The notes beneath the pieces were generated by a model. It ran no database searches. It worked only from the letters and a program-made list of their open reading frames with translations, and was not told the origin of the DNA. A stretch of DNA of 19,381 nucleotides, taken from NCBI GenBank assembly GCA_029555885.1, contig JAKPQT010000234.1, forward strand, positions 1-19,381, written 5' to 3'. Shown piece by piece: positions 1 to 10,203 of this stretch (positions within the stretch are counted from its first letter, which is position 1; every line of letters begins with the position of its first letter). The position numbers were made by a program, and so were the translations under genes. Source of the DNA: Chloroflexota bacterium (GTDB lineage Bacteria; Chloroflexota; Anaerolineae; CG2-30-64-16).

Positions 1-1
1 C

Positions 2-595
2 GAATCTCACGAGGACGAGGATGAGCGGTATCTTGCAAATCCCACTAACCGCTGCTACTTCTGCAAGACCAACGTCTACGGTGAGTTGATTCCCGCAGCG
101 CGACAGGCAGGCTTCGATTACGTGGCCGACGGCACGAACGCGGACGACGTGGACGACTTCCGGCCGGGCCGCCGCGCCGCGCGCGAGAACGCTGTGCGCA
201 GCCCGCTCCAGGAGCTCGGCTTCACCAAGGCCGAAATCCGCCAGGCCGCGCAAGAGCTGGGCCTGCCGAACTGGGATGCGCCGTCCGCGCCGTGTCTCTC
301 CTCGCGCATCCCTTATGGCACGCGCATCACACCGGCAATCCTGGACCAGGTGGGCCGGGCCGAGCTGGCGCTGCGCGCGCGCGGGTTCCGCGAGGTGCGC
401 GTGCGACACCACGACAAGGTTGCGCGCATCGAAGTTCCGCCTGCGGACTTCGACCGGCTGTTGGCCCAGCGCCAAGAGATTATCGCGGCGCTGCGCGAGG
501 CCGGCTATCAATACATATCGCTCGACCTGACCGGCCTCCGGTCAGGCAGCCTGAATGAGGTCATTCTGGTGCATGGACGCGAACAAGCTGCGTGA
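2..595 (+). CDS. larE: LarE, ATP-dependent sacrificial sulfur transferase (5' part missing)
   Basis: The reading frame is open from the left edge, so the N-terminal PP-loop ATP-binding motif lies outside the window and about 197 C-terminal residues remain. LarE adenylates the carboxyl groups of the pyridinium dicarboxylate mononucleotide precursor and inserts sulfur, giving the thiolated nickel-pincer nucleotide. Visible family motifs are NPTNRCYFCK (fragment residues 13-22), GTNADD, and PSAPCLSSRIPYG with Cys98 of the fragment. Cys98 should correspond to the sulfur-donating Cys176 of the Lactobacillus plantarum enzyme. The CxxC pair plus this third Cys resembles LarE proteins reported to hold a [4Fe-4S] cluster and act catalytically rather than sacrificially; that subtype is inference. 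The gene ends inside larB (23-nt overlap), as expected for translational coupling. An in-frame TTG at 86 is internal, because homologous sequence continues upstream of it. Confidence 0.95.
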   Translation, partial: ESHEDEDERYLANPTNRCYFCKTNVYGELIPAARQAGFDYVADGTNADDVDDFRPGRRAARENAVRSPLQELGFTKAEIRQAAQELGLPNWDAPSAPCLSSRIPYGTRITPAILDQVGRAELALRARGFREVRVRHHDKVARIEVPPADFDRLLAQRQEIIAALREAGYQYISLDLTGLRSGSLNEVILVHGREQAA

Positions 596-1358
596 CCTGC
601 TGGACGCGGTGCAGGCGGGCCAACTGCCCGTCGACGCTGCGTTCGATCGCCTGAAGTCGCTGCCCTATGAGGACCTGGGCTACGCGCAACTGGACCTCCA
701 CCGCGCGCTGCGCCAGGGACTGCCGGAGGTCGTGTTCTGCCAGGGCAAGACCAACGAGCACGCAGCCGCCATCCTCGATCGGCTCTGGCAGGCCCATGAC
801 CGCGTGCTCGGCACGCGTGTCACGCCGGAGATGGCCGCGTTCATCCAGGCGCGGCTGCCCGCCGCCCATTACGATCCCCTCTCCCGGCTGGTGACGCTGG
901 TGCGCGGGGAACTGGCCGCGCCGCCGGAGACCGCGCCCTACGCCCTGATTGCCAGCGCGGGGACGGCGGACCTGCCCGTGGCAGAAGAAGCGGCGCAGAC
1001 ACTTGAGTTCCTGGGCGACCGCATCGTGCGCGCGTATGACGTGGGCGTCGCGGGTCTCCATCGGCTGCTCAACCGCCGCAGCGACGTGGAACGGGCCGCG
1101 GTCATTGTCAGTGTGGCGGGCATGGAGGGCGCGCTGACGAGTGTCATCGGCGGGCTGGCCGCATGCCCGGTCGTCGGCGTGCCGACCAGTGTCGGCTACG
1201 GAGCCAGCTTCGGCGGCCTGGCTGCGCTGCTTGCCATGCTCAACTCCTGTGCGACGGGTGTGGCGGTGGTCAACATCGACAACGGTTTCGGCGCGGCGGT
1301 GTTCGCGCATCGTATCCTGGAAGCGGCCAATCGCGCACCGGTGGTTGATGTGCCATAA
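573..1358 (+). CDS. larB: LarB, NaAD carboxylase/hydrolase for nickel-pincer nucleotide
   Basis: LarB carboxylates nicotinic acid adenine dinucleotide at C5 and splits the phosphoanhydride, giving the dicarboxylate mononucleotide used by LarE. The 261-residue protein has a variable N-terminal part and a PurE (AIR carboxylase)-like C-terminal domain. Strong family signatures are EVVFCQGKT, SAGTADLPVAEEAA, YDVGVAGLHRLL, AGMEGALTSVIGGL and PTSVGYGASFGGL. NSCATG holds Cys226, equivalent to the Cys that forms a transient adduct with the pyridinium in characterised LarB. I chose ATG 573, reading MDANKLRDLL as in relatives, with a GAGG at 557-560. An upstream in-frame ATG at 555 would add six residues, MRSFWC, that do not look like the family. 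The gene overlaps larE and is 17 nt from larC. Confidence 0.95.
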   Translation: MDANKLRDLLDAVQAGQLPVDAAFDRLKSLPYEDLGYAQLDLHRALRQGLPEVVFCQGKTNEHAAAILDRLWQAHDRVLGTRVTPEMAAFIQARLPAAHYDPLSRLVTLVRGELAAPPETAPYALIASAGTADLPVAEEAAQTLEFLGDRIVRAYDVGVAGLHRLLNRRSDVERAAVIVSVAGMEGALTSVIGGLAACPVVGVPTSVGYGASFGGLAALLAMLNSCATGVAVVNIDNGFGAAVFAHRILEAANRAPVVDVP

Positions 1359-1375
1359 TTCTCTGTTGGAGATCC

Positions 1376-2554
1376 ATGAAAACTCTCTATTTTGACTGTG
1401 TCAGCGGCGCAAGCGGCGACATGATCCTCGGCGCGCTGCTGGACGCCGGGCTGCCCGCGGACGTGCTGCGGGAACGGCTGGCCGCGCTGCACCTGCCTGG
1501 CTTCGAGTTGCGCGTCGAGAAGGTTGAGAAATGCGGCATCGCGGCGACACAGGTCGATGTCGTCGTGGATGACGATGTGCCGGAGCGGCACCTGCCCCAG
1601 CTCGAGGCCATCGTGCAGGGCGGAGACCTGCCCGCGCATGTGGTCGAGAAATCGATCGCCGTCCTGCACCGCATCGGTGAGGCAGAGGCCGCCATCCACA
1701 GCAGCAGCCTGGACCACGTTCATCTGCACGAATTGGGCGGCATCGACACCATCGTGGATGTGGTCGGCGCGGTCAGCGGGCTGGACGCACTCGGCATCGA
1801 GCGCGTGCGCTGTTCGCCCATCCCCCTGGGCCGCGGCTTCACCAACAGCGCGCACGGGCGGATTCCCCTGCCTGCGCCGGCTACGGTCGCGCTGCTGCGC
1901 GGCGCGCCGGTCACCGGCAGCGAGATCCAGGCCGAGACGGTCACGCCGACCGGCGCAGCGCTGCTCTCGACGTTGTCAGCGGACTTCGGCGCCATTCCGG
2001 CCATGACCCTGTCCGCGGTCGGCTACGGTGCGGGACGCAAGGACTTCGCGATCCCGAACGTGCTGCGCGTGCTGGTGGGTGAGGCCGCAGCCGCAGGGGA
2101 CTCCGGCCTGCAGGCCCTGGTTGTGCTGGAGACCAACATCGATGATCTGAACCCTGAGACGTATGACTACGTCATGGGCCGCCTGTTTGCCGCGGGCGCG
2201 CTGGATGTCTTTCTGGCGCCGATTCAGATGAAGAAGAACCGGCCCGCAACGCTCCTCTCGGTCATCTGCTGGCCGAGCGCAGCCGCGGCCCTGTCCGACA
2301 TCCTGTTCAGTGAAACAAGCACCCTGGGCATCCGCCGCTACGAGGTGATGCGCCAAGCGCTGCCGCGGCGGAGCCAGACGGTCGAGACGACCTATGGACC
2401 GGTGCGCGTCAAGGTCGCGCATTGGGGCGACGGGCAGGCCAAGGCCGCACCCGAATACGAGGATTGCCGAAAGCTGGCCGCGCAGTACAACATCCCGCTG
2501 CGCGAGGTATACCGCGCCGCGGTGCAGGCAGCCCACGCTGCGGCGCTGGTCTAG
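1376..2554 (+). CDS. larC: LarC, CTP-dependent nickel insertase (cyclometallase)
   Basis: LarC inserts nickel into the thiolated pincer nucleotide, using CTP hydrolysis, and so completes the LarA cofactor. The 392-residue protein is colinear with full-length LarC. It has DCVSGASGDMILGALLDAG at the N-terminus, then HVHLHELGGIDTIVDVVGAVSG, ETVTPTGAALL, GYGAGRKDF, ETNIDDLNPETYDYVMG and the MKKNRPATLL segment. Unlike L. plantarum, where larC1 and larC2 are joined by programmed frameshifting, this is one uninterrupted frame. A GGAG at 1368-1371 precedes ATG 1376 at short spacing. With larE and larB it forms one operon in biosynthetic order for sulfur, carboxylation and nickel functions. No larA or nickel transporter is inside the window. 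The stop codon shares two bases with the first palindrome of the following repeat block. Confidence 0.96.
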   Translation: MKTLYFDCVSGASGDMILGALLDAGLPADVLRERLAALHLPGFELRVEKVEKCGIAATQVDVVVDDDVPERHLPQLEAIVQGGDLPAHVVEKSIAVLHRIGEAEAAIHSSSLDHVHLHELGGIDTIVDVVGAVSGLDALGIERVRCSPIPLGRGFTNSAHGRIPLPAPATVALLRGAPVTGSEIQAETVTPTGAALLSTLSADFGAIPAMTLSAVGYGAGRKDFAIPNVLRVLVGEAAAAGDSGLQALVVLETNIDDLNPETYDYVMGRLFAAGALDVFLAPIQMKKNRPATLLSVICWPSAAAALSDILFSETSTLGIRRYEVMRQALPRRSQTVETTYGPVRVKVAHWGDGQAKAAPEYEDCRKLAAQYNIPLREVYRAAVQAAHAAALV

Positions 2555-2672
2555 CCTGGGACTACAAGTCCCAGGCTGGCAGGCAAAGTCCGCCGAGGCG
2601 GACTGCACTGTGGCTGCAAGCCAATCGGACTCGATCGGTTTCATGTACCAGCCTGCGATTTGAATCGCAGGC
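2553..2672. repeat. Block of four short palindromes between larC and the kinase
   Basis: The 140-nt gap holds consecutive inverted repeats. The first is AGCCTGGGACT-ACA-AGTCCCAGGCT at 2553-2577, an 11-bp perfect stem. The second is AGTCCGCC-GA-GGCGGACT at 2587-2604, with 8 bp. The third is TGGCT-GCA-AGCCA at 2611-2623, with 5 bp. The fourth is GCCTGCGATT-TG-AATCGCAGGC at 2651-2672, with 10 bp. Loops are only 2-3 nt and none of the stems is followed by a T-run, so they do not look like ordinary terminators. A mosaic of dispersed REP-like or MITE-like palindromes fits better. Transcribed, the block would fold into a string of hairpins in the leader of the kinase mRNA. Presence and pairing are seen directly; the dispersed-repeat nature is inference. 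Confidence 0.85.
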
Positions 2673-2694
2673 GTTGCTGGGGGTGCGGTAGAAG

Positions 2695-4779
2695 ATGGGC
2701 GCAACCGCACAGTTCTTCGACGCCAACATCGTCTACGTTTACTTCTTCTATGGTCTGGCCTTCTTCAGCCTGGGCCTGGTCGTGCTGCTGGAGTCGGGCC
2801 GGGCCTCTGAATTCCGTTTTGCCCGCGCCCTGCGGCCCCTGGCCCTCTTCGGTTTTGTCCACGGCGTACACGAGTGGTTCGAGATGTTCCAGATTTTTGC
2901 GGTCAGGACGCTGGCTTACCAGCCGGGGCCTGTCGCCGAGACGTTTCGACTGCTCACTTTGCTTGCCTCCTTCCTTCTGTTGCTGATTTTCGGCGTGCGT
3001 CTGCTGCCCGGCGCGGAGCAAAGACCGGGCCGCGAGGTGGTCCAGGTTGCGCTGATGGCGTTGCTTTGGGCTATTGCAGTGGCGTTTGTGGCGTGGCAGT
3101 ATGACGCCACATGGCCGCAAATCTGGGCTGCTGCCGATGTGCTGGCGCGCTATGGGCTGGCGATTCCCGGCTCGGCGCTGGCGGCCCTGGCGCTCATCCG
3201 CGAGCGGCACGATTTCCATGCGCGCGGCATGTCGCAATATGGCCGGAGCCTGCTGTGGGCTGCAGTCGCCTTCCTGGTCTATGGCGTTTTCGGCCAGCTT
3301 TTTGTGCGGTCGAGCCTCATCTTCCCTTCGCAGACCATCAACTCGGCCATGTTCCTGCGCATCTTCGGCATCCCCATCCAGTTGTTGCGCACGGTATCTG
3401 CGCTGGCGATCACCGTTGCGCTCGGCAGCGCGCTGCGCGCCTTCGAGTTGGAAAGCCGGCTGCGGCTGGCACGCGCGAATAAGGCGCGCATCGAGGCGCA
3501 GGCCGCCGCGCTCGAAGCGCAACAGCGCCGCGCCAACGAAGTTGAGGCGCTGAATGTCCGCCTGAGCGCGACCGCAACCGAGCTGTCGGCTATGGTGCAG
3601 CTATCGCACATCCTGACCTCCACGATCGATCTGCGCCGCATGCTCGGCAGCGCGCTCTACCAGATCGTGCACAGCTTCGAGCGCGCCTGTTGCAGTATCA
3701 TCATGCTCAGGCGGCCGGATGGCGGGTTAGAGCTGGCGGGCGAGTATCAGCGGCCCAATGCTCCCCGGCCGCTGAACCCGCCGCCGATCACCGCAGTCAT
3801 CGCGCGTGCCGTGGAGGCTAACGGTCCCGCCGGTGCTGGGTTGGATGGGGAAATCGTGCTGTTGGCCGACGAGAGCGAACCGGCTGAACGCAGGTTCCGC
3901 ACGCTGGGCGTGCCGTTGCGCAGCCAGGTGCAGATTCTTGGCGGGCTGGCCCTCTCCTCCGTGCGCGAAGAGGAGCCGCTGGGCAGCGATGAGTTGAACT
4001 TGCTGATTGCATTCGCCCAGCAGATTGCGGCCTCCGTGGAAAATGCTCGGCTGTATCAGGTGGTTCAGGAGCGCGAGAACCAGCTTGAGGACCTGGTGCG
4101 CCAGCTCGTCAATGCGCAGGAAGGGGAGCGCCAGCGCATTGCGCGCGAGCTGCACGACGAGACGGGCCAGAAGTTGTTGGCCCTGGGCATGGGGCTGGCC
4201 GCAGTCGATACGCAGCTTAGTGCCGGCGACGCGGTGCGCGCCACCTCTATGGTGCGCAACCTGCGCGAGTTGAACGACCTGGCCGTGAGCGAACTCCGCA
4301 ACATCATGGCCGACCTGCGACCGGCACAACTGGACGACCTGGGCCTCGTGCCGGCCCTCCGCTGGTATATTCAGCAGTACCAGGCGCGGCAGCCCGGCCT
4401 CTCTGCCGTGTTGCTCGCCGACCGCACCCTGCCGCGCCTGCCCGCACAGCACGAAACGGTGCTCTTTCGTATTGCGCAGGAAGCCTTGACGAACGTGGCT
4501 CGTCATGCGCGGGCGACCGAGGTGACGGTCACGTTGAGCCAGACGGCTGACGATATCTGTCTGGAAGTCAGCGATAACGGTACGGGATTCGATACCTCCG
4601 CGCCGCCGCGCCATGAGCCGCGCTCCGGGCTGGGTCTCGTCGGGATGCGTGAGCGGGTGGCCCTGATTCGCGGGGATCTGCTGGTCGAGTCACAGCCCGG
4701 TCGTGGAACGCGCATCGTCGTCAAGCTGCCGCTGGGGGAGTGGGCCGACACGGGACCACAGACGACAGACGAAGGGTGA
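2695..4779 (+). CDS. Membrane sensor histidine kinase, NarL/DegS type (HisKA_3 + HATPase), with GAF domain
   Basis: This 694-residue kinase should autophosphorylate on His and pass phosphate to a NarL/FixJ-type response regulator. Residues 1 to about 250 hold roughly seven hydrophobic segments, beginning with the stretch around VYVYFFYGLAFFSLGLVVLL. A coiled coil follows (about 255-300, rich in Ala, Glu, Arg), then a GAF-like domain (about 303-450) and a second short helix. The phosphoacceptor segment ERQRIARELHDETGQ has His487. The ATPase domain has an N-box with Asn600 (QEALTNVARHA), DNGTGF at 627-632 and GLGLVGMRERV from 645. The first in-frame ATG after a TAG at 2689-2691 is at 2695. The Shine-Dalgarno is weak (GAAG directly before ATG). 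No response regulator lies next to it, and no promoter is obvious in the palindrome block, so it may be read from the lar operon. The sensed signal is unknown. Confidence 0.93.
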   Translation: MGATAQFFDANIVYVYFFYGLAFFSLGLVVLLESGRASEFRFARALRPLALFGFVHGVHEWFEMFQIFAVRTLAYQPGPVAETFRLLTLLASFLLLLIFGVRLLPGAEQRPGREVVQVALMALLWAIAVAFVAWQYDATWPQIWAAADVLARYGLAIPGSALAALALIRERHDFHARGMSQYGRSLLWAAVAFLVYGVFGQLFVRSSLIFPSQTINSAMFLRIFGIPIQLLRTVSALAITVALGSALRAFELESRLRLARANKARIEAQAAALEAQQRRANEVEALNVRLSATATELSAMVQLSHILTSTIDLRRMLGSALYQIVHSFERACCSIIMLRRPDGGLELAGEYQRPNAPRPLNPPPITAVIARAVEANGPAGAGLDGEIVLLADESEPAERRFRTLGVPLRSQVQILGGLALSSVREEEPLGSDELNLLIAFAQQIAASVENARLYQVVQERENQLEDLVRQLVNAQEGERQRIARELHDETGQKLLALGMGLAAVDTQLSAGDAVRATSMVRNLRELNDLAVSELRNIMADLRPAQLDDLGLVPALRWYIQQYQARQPGLSAVLLADRTLPRLPAQHETVLFRIAQEALTNVARHARATEVTVTLSQTADDICLEVSDNGTGFDTSAPPRHEPRSGLGLVGMRERVALIRGDLLVESQPGRGTRIVVKLPLGEWADTGPQTTDEG

Positions 4780-4787
4780 AACCGATC

Positions 4788-4821
4788 AAGCGGGGAGTGG
4801 AGTGGGATCCATTCTCCGCTT
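4788..4821 (+). terminator. Hairpin terminator after the histidine kinase
   Basis: AAGCGGGGAGTGG (4788-4800) can pair with CCATTCTCCGCTT (4809-4821) over 13 bp, with two G-U wobbles and an 8-nt loop, followed by the T-rich CGTTATTTCTT. The wobbles are tolerated only in the + strand transcript (the other strand would have A-C mismatches), so it is oriented to end the kinase mRNA. It ends 2 nt before the convergent topoisomerase stop codon. Confidence 0.65.
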
Positions 4822-4823
4822 CG

Positions 4824-7800
4824 TTATTTCTTCCGGCTGCGCGCGGGTTTGGTCTTGGGGGCAGGCGACTTCTCTGGCGCAGGCGTCGGGGCCGGCTTGC
4901 TGGCCCCGCGCTTAGGTTTGCCGGCTGTGCCTGTCTCTGGCGGCTGAACGGATGACAGCAGGGACAACTGTGCAGCATCCACCACGACGGCCTTGCCGCG
5001 ACGAGCGGTGGGTTTCTCCGGCGCTTGAGCAGGCCTTGCCTTCTTGGCGGCGGGGGCCGCCTTGCTGGTTGTAGCGGGTTTGCCGCTCGCGGTTGTCTTG
5101 CTGGGCGCAGTCGTCTTGCCAGTCACCGTGGTCTTGCTGGCTGCGGCCGTTTTACCGGCTGCGGCTGTCTTACTGGTTGCAGTTGTTTTGCTGGCTGCGG
5201 TCGACTTGCCGCCCACAGCTCTCCCGGCAGATACGGGCTCTTTGACGGGTGCGGCAGCCGCTTTGCGGGCCGGTTTCGGCGCGGCGGGGGTGGCAGGAGA
5301 CGTAACGGCGGCCTCCATCCGTTTATCCGTTGCGGCGCCGCGCGCCCTCCGTTGCGCCGGTCGCTCCTTCGCAGACGTCGCTCCCTCTGCGGGTGCGGCA
5401 GCCGCTTTGCGGGCCGGTTTCGGCGCGGCGGGGGTGGTCGGAGGCGTGGCTGCCGCTTCTATCCGGTCATTCGTTGCGGTGCTGCGCGACCTCCGTGGTG
5501 TCGCCCGACCCTTCGGCCCTGCATCCGGCTCGCCTGCGCCCGCCAGCACATAAGCCCGCGTCACCGGCTGCCCCGCCACGAGACCGGGCAGCGCCTTCCC
5601 ACTGGCTGGCCGGCCCATCTGTGCCAGCGCGGCACAGGCGAATCCGACCGCTGACTCGTCCGACTGCACGCACACCAGCCGGTCCTCGGGCTCCAGCAGG
5701 GCGCCGCACACCACATCGCCCGACCGGCTGGATAGCTTTGCCGCGCCGATGCCCTTGCCGTTGCGCCCTTGCGTCGGGAAGTCGGCCAGCGGCACGCGCT
5801 TGGCGTAGCCCGCGCCGAGCACCAGCGCAACCTGGGCAGTACTCGCACCCGTCGCAGCCACCCCGCCTGCAACCACCCGGTCATCGGCGGCCAGCCGGAT
5901 GCCGCCGATGCCGCCTGCGGGCAGGCCCATCGCGCGCACATCGTCCTCGCTGAAGCGAATTGCCTGCCCCCGCGCGGTTAAGAGGAGCAGTTCGCCGCCG
6001 CCCTGGCTGACGCCAGCCCAAGCCAGCCGGTCTCCTTCATCCAGCCCGATGACCTGCGGCGCGTCGCCAGTGTTGGCTGCCAGGTCCGCGGCGTTGATGC
6101 GCTTGACCTTGCCCTGCGCGGTCGCCATCACGATGTAGCCGCTCAACGGCTCGCCGTTGGGCTTGGGAAGCGGCAGGAGCGCGACAATCTCGCTCCCGCG
6201 GCGCAGCCCGGCCAGATTGGCAAAATGGCCGCCGCCCGTCTCAGGAATCTGGTGCGCCTGCACCCGACCCGCCTGGCCGCGGGCGGTGAACAGGTAGAGG
6301 TCGGTCTTGGTGTCGCCCCTGACGGCAAACTGCACCGGCGGCAGCGGGAACGCCGGCTTCTCCCCGCGATGGCGCATCAGGGTGCCATCCGTGTTCAGGG
6401 TCAGCCAGAGTTCCTCCTGCGGCAGCAGGTCAATGGTCGTCAGCACGCCCTTCGCCCGGTCCGCAATCTGCGTGCGCCGGGCATCACCGTACTTCGTCTT
6501 GAGATTCTTCAGGTCCTGCCGGATGACATCCAGCACCTTCTTGGGCGACTTGAGCAGTTCCTCCAGCTCCTTGATCAGCGCGAGGAGCTCCTTGTACTCG
6601 GTCTCCAGCTTGCGACGTTCCAGCGCAGCCAGGCGGCGCAACTGCATGTCGAGGATGGCCTGCGCCTGGATAGGTGTGAAGCCCAGTTGTTTGATCAGGC
6701 CGTCGCGGGCCACCTCTGCCGTGCGCGAGGCGCGGATGAGGGCAATGACCTCATCCAGGATATCGAGCGCCTTGAGCAGCCCTTCCACGATGTGGGCGCG
6801 CTCCTTTGCCTTGGCGAGGTCGTGCTTGGCCCGGCGCACGATCACGACCTGGCGGTGCTCGATGAAGTGCAGCAGCGCGCGCTTCAGGCTCAACAGGCGC
6901 GGCTCGCCGTCCACCAGCGCAAGGAGCGACACGCCGAAGGTCTGCTGCAAGGGGGTCAGCTTGAACAACTGCCCGAGGACATGGTTGGGATCCACCGTGC
7001 GCGTCAGCTCGATGATGATGCGCATCCCCGTGCGGTCCGACTCGTCGCGCAGGTCCGTGATGCCCTCGATCCGGCCATCCCGCACCAGTTCGGCAATGCG
7101 TTCGATAAGGCTGCTCTTGTTGGTCTGATACGGCAGCTCGGTGACGACGATGCGCGCCTTGCTCCGGCTCATGTCCTCGATGTGCGCCTTCGCCTGCATT
7201 ACGATGCTGCCCTTGCCGCCGGCATATGCCTTGGCGATGGCATCTTCCTGCTCGGCATCCTCGCCGTTCCCCAATTGCGAATAGCGGTACACCACGCCGC
7301 CGGTCGGGAAATCCGGGCCGGGGATGAAACGCATCAGGTCTTCGACCGTGACATCTTCCTGGCGGTGATGGTTATCGATGAGATAGCACAGTGCGTCGCA
7401 GACTTCGCCCAGGTTGTGCGGCGGGATATTGGTGGACATGCCCACGGCGATGCCGCTGGAGCCGTTGACGAGCAGATTGGGCAGCGCGGCCGGCAGCACC
7501 GACGGCTCCTTGAGGGTGCCGTCGAAGTTGTCGTTCCAGTCCACCGTGTTCTTCTCGATATCGGCCAGCATCTCCAGCGCGATGGGCGCCAGCCGGGCCT
7601 CGGTGTAGCGCATCGCCGCGGCATTGTCGCCATCCACCGAGCCGAAGTTGCCCTGGCCGTCCACCAGCGGGTAGCGCAGCGAGAAGTCCTGCGCCATGCG
7701 CACCATCGCCTCGTACACGGCCACGTCGCCGTGCGGATGATACTTGCCCAGCACTTCACCGACGATGCGTGCCGATTTCTTGTACGGCCTGTCGGGCATC

Positions 7801-7964
7801 AACCCCAGGTCGTACATGGCCCACAGGATGCGCCGGTGGACCGGTTTGAGCCCGTCGCGCACGTCTGGCAGGGCGCGCGCGACGATGACGCTCATCGCAT
7901 AGTCGAGATACGAGGCCTGCATCTCCGCGTCGATATTGATGGGGCGGATGGTTCCGAATTCCAT
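4824..7964 (-). CDS. gyrA: Type IIA DNA topoisomerase subunit A (GyrA/ParC-like) with H1-like tail
   Basis: This is the breakage-reunion subunit that, with GyrB/ParE, passes one DNA duplex through another. The N-terminal core is typical: [35 protein letters not shown] and AAAMRYTE with catalytic Tyr120. Val81 (codon GTG) stands where E. coli GyrA has Ser83, and Glu85 where it has Asp87. From about residue 515 I count six beta-pinwheel blades. The blade 1 position ([14 protein letters not shown]) has no QRRGGKG box, while blade 5 carries QGRNGKG (residues 732-738), so gyrase versus topoisomerase IV activity cannot be settled from sequence. About 235 residues after the pinwheel form a basic, low-complexity tail, making 1046 residues against 800-880 usual. 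ATG 7964 is the start: the in-frame TTG at 7982 lies upstream of the Shine-Dalgarno. It sits 31 nt downstream of uvrB. Confidence 0.93.
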   Translation of the reverse strand: MEFGTIRPINIDAEMQASYLDYAMSVIVARALPDVRDGLKPVHRRILWAMYDLGLMPDRPYKKSARIVGEVLGKYHPHGDVAVYEAMVRMAQDFSLRYPLVDGQGNFGSVDGDNAAAMRYTEARLAPIALEMLADIEKNTVDWNDNFDGTLKEPSVLPAALPNLLVNGSSGIAVGMSTNIPPHNLGEVCDALCYLIDNHHRQEDVTVEDLMRFIPGPDFPTGGVVYRYSQLGNGEDAEQEDAIAKAYAGGKGSIVMQAKAHIEDMSRSKARIVVTELPYQTNKSSLIERIAELVRDGRIEGITDLRDESDRTGMRIIIELTRTVDPNHVLGQLFKLTPLQQTFGVSLLALVDGEPRLLSLKRALLHFIEHRQVVIVRRAKHDLAKAKERAHIVEGLLKALDILDEVIALIRASRTAEVARDGLIKQLGFTPIQAQAILDMQLRRLAALERRKLETEYKELLALIKELEELLKSPKKVLDVIRQDLKNLKTKYGDARRTQIADRAKGVLTTIDLLPQEELWLTLNTDGTLMRHRGEKPAFPLPPVQFAVRGDTKTDLYLFTARGQAGRVQAHQIPETGGGHFANLAGLRRGSEIVALLPLPKPNGEPLSGYIVMATAQGKVKRINAADLAANTGDAPQVIGLDEGDRLAWAGVSQGGGELLLLTARGQAIRFSEDDVRAMGLPAGGIGGIRLAADDRVVAGGVAATGASTAQVALVLGAGYAKRVPLADFPTQGRNGKGIGAAKLSSRSGDVVCGALLEPEDRLVCVQSDESAVGFACAALAQMGRPASGKALPGLVAGQPVTRAYVLAGAGEPDAGPKGRATPRRSRSTATNDRIEAAATPPTTPAAPKPARKAAAAPAEGATSAKERPAQRRARGAATDKRMEAAVTSPATPAAPKPARKAAAAPVKEPVSAGRAVGGKSTAASKTTATSKTAAAGKTAAASKTTVTGKTTAPSKTTASGKPATTSKAAPAAKKARPAQAPEKPTARRGKAVVVDAAQLSLLSSVQPPETGTAGKPKRGASKPAPTPAPEKSPAPKTKPARSRKK
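5077..5202 (-). repeat. 18-bp coding tandem repeat in topoisomerase tail
   Basis: Seven consecutive 18-bp units begin at 5077, 5095, 5113, 5131, 5149, 5167 and 5185. On the + strand most start GTCTTGCTGG or a close variant. On the coding strand each unit gives a six-residue step of the type xxx(S/G)KT, so lysine recurs every six residues. Units have drifted mainly at third positions, which suggests the protein repeat is kept by selection. Confidence 0.85.
5247..5437 (-). repeat. 144-bp direct repeat in topoisomerase tail
   Basis: An identical 47-bp block occurs at 5247-5293 and 5391-5437, exactly 144 bp (48 codons) apart. It encodes [19 protein letters not shown] sequence in both copies. The protein between the blocks also aligns with the stretch beyond them (RIEAAATPP against RMEAAVTSP), so this is a tandem duplication of a 48-residue basic segment. 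The untouched identity of the 47-bp core points to a recent duplication or gene conversion. Confidence 0.85.
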
Positions 7965-7970
7965 AGGTGT

Positions 7971-7975
7971 TCCTT
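7971..7975 (-). promoter_or_regulatory. Shine-Dalgarno deciding the topoisomerase start
   Basis: On the coding strand AAGGA lies six bases before ATG 7964. It falls inside the 18 bases that would be coding if TTG 7982 were the start, so ATG 7964 is the likely start. Confidence 0.75.
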
Positions 7976-7995
7976 GATTCAAAGTTCAGAATCTG

Positions 7996-10050
<2,055 letters not shown>

Positions 10051-10095
10051 CAACTTTCTCCCGGACGTGCATACTGGCTAATATCCCTACTACCG

Positions 10096-10124
10096 AGTAT
10101 AGCTCAAAGCGCGGGTAAAGGCAA
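10096..10124 (-). promoter_or_regulatory. Sigma70-type promoter of uvrB
   Basis: Read on the - strand, a -35 TTGCCT (10124-10119) and a -10 TATACT (10101-10096) are separated by 17 bp. Transcription would start near 10089, leaving a leader of about 40 nt before uvrB. Confidence 0.75.
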
Positions 10125-10141
10125 AATCAGGAGGGACGCTT

Positions 10142-10157
10142 TCGAACATGAGTTCGA
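10142..10157. promoter_or_regulatory. Candidate LexA (SOS) box between uvrB and the FAS1 gene
   Basis: TCGAAC-ATGA-GTTCGA is a perfect 6+4+6 palindrome containing CGAAC-N4-GTTCG, the consensus of the LexA box in Bacillus and other Gram-positive-type bacteria. It lies about 18 bp upstream of the predicted uvrB -35 box. uvrB is a classical SOS gene, which makes the match more believable. The position upstream of, rather than overlapping, the predicted promoter is a caveat. Confidence 0.65.
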
Positions 10158-10203
10158 GTTGCTGCAAGTTTGGCAATTGGAAAGCAGCTTACAGCGCAGC
10201 AGA

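Noticed and set aside
561..1310. - strand frame opposite larB
   Set aside because: LarB matches its family over its full length; the opposite frame has no motif.
5077..5208. Regular 18-bp repeats as a possible CRISPR array or minisatellite
   Set aside because: There are no spacers, the period is a multiple of three and the frame stays open, so it is a coding repeat.
5044..5553. + strand frame encoding a hydrophobic Val/Leu/Ala repeat protein
   Set aside because: It is the reverse complement of the Lys/Thr/Ala repeats in the topoisomerase tail; the hydrophobicity comes from antisense reading of lysine and alanine codons.
7965..7982. TTG at 7982 as topoisomerase start, adding six residues
   Set aside because: The Shine-Dalgarno AAGGA lies inside this stretch, at good spacing for ATG 7964.
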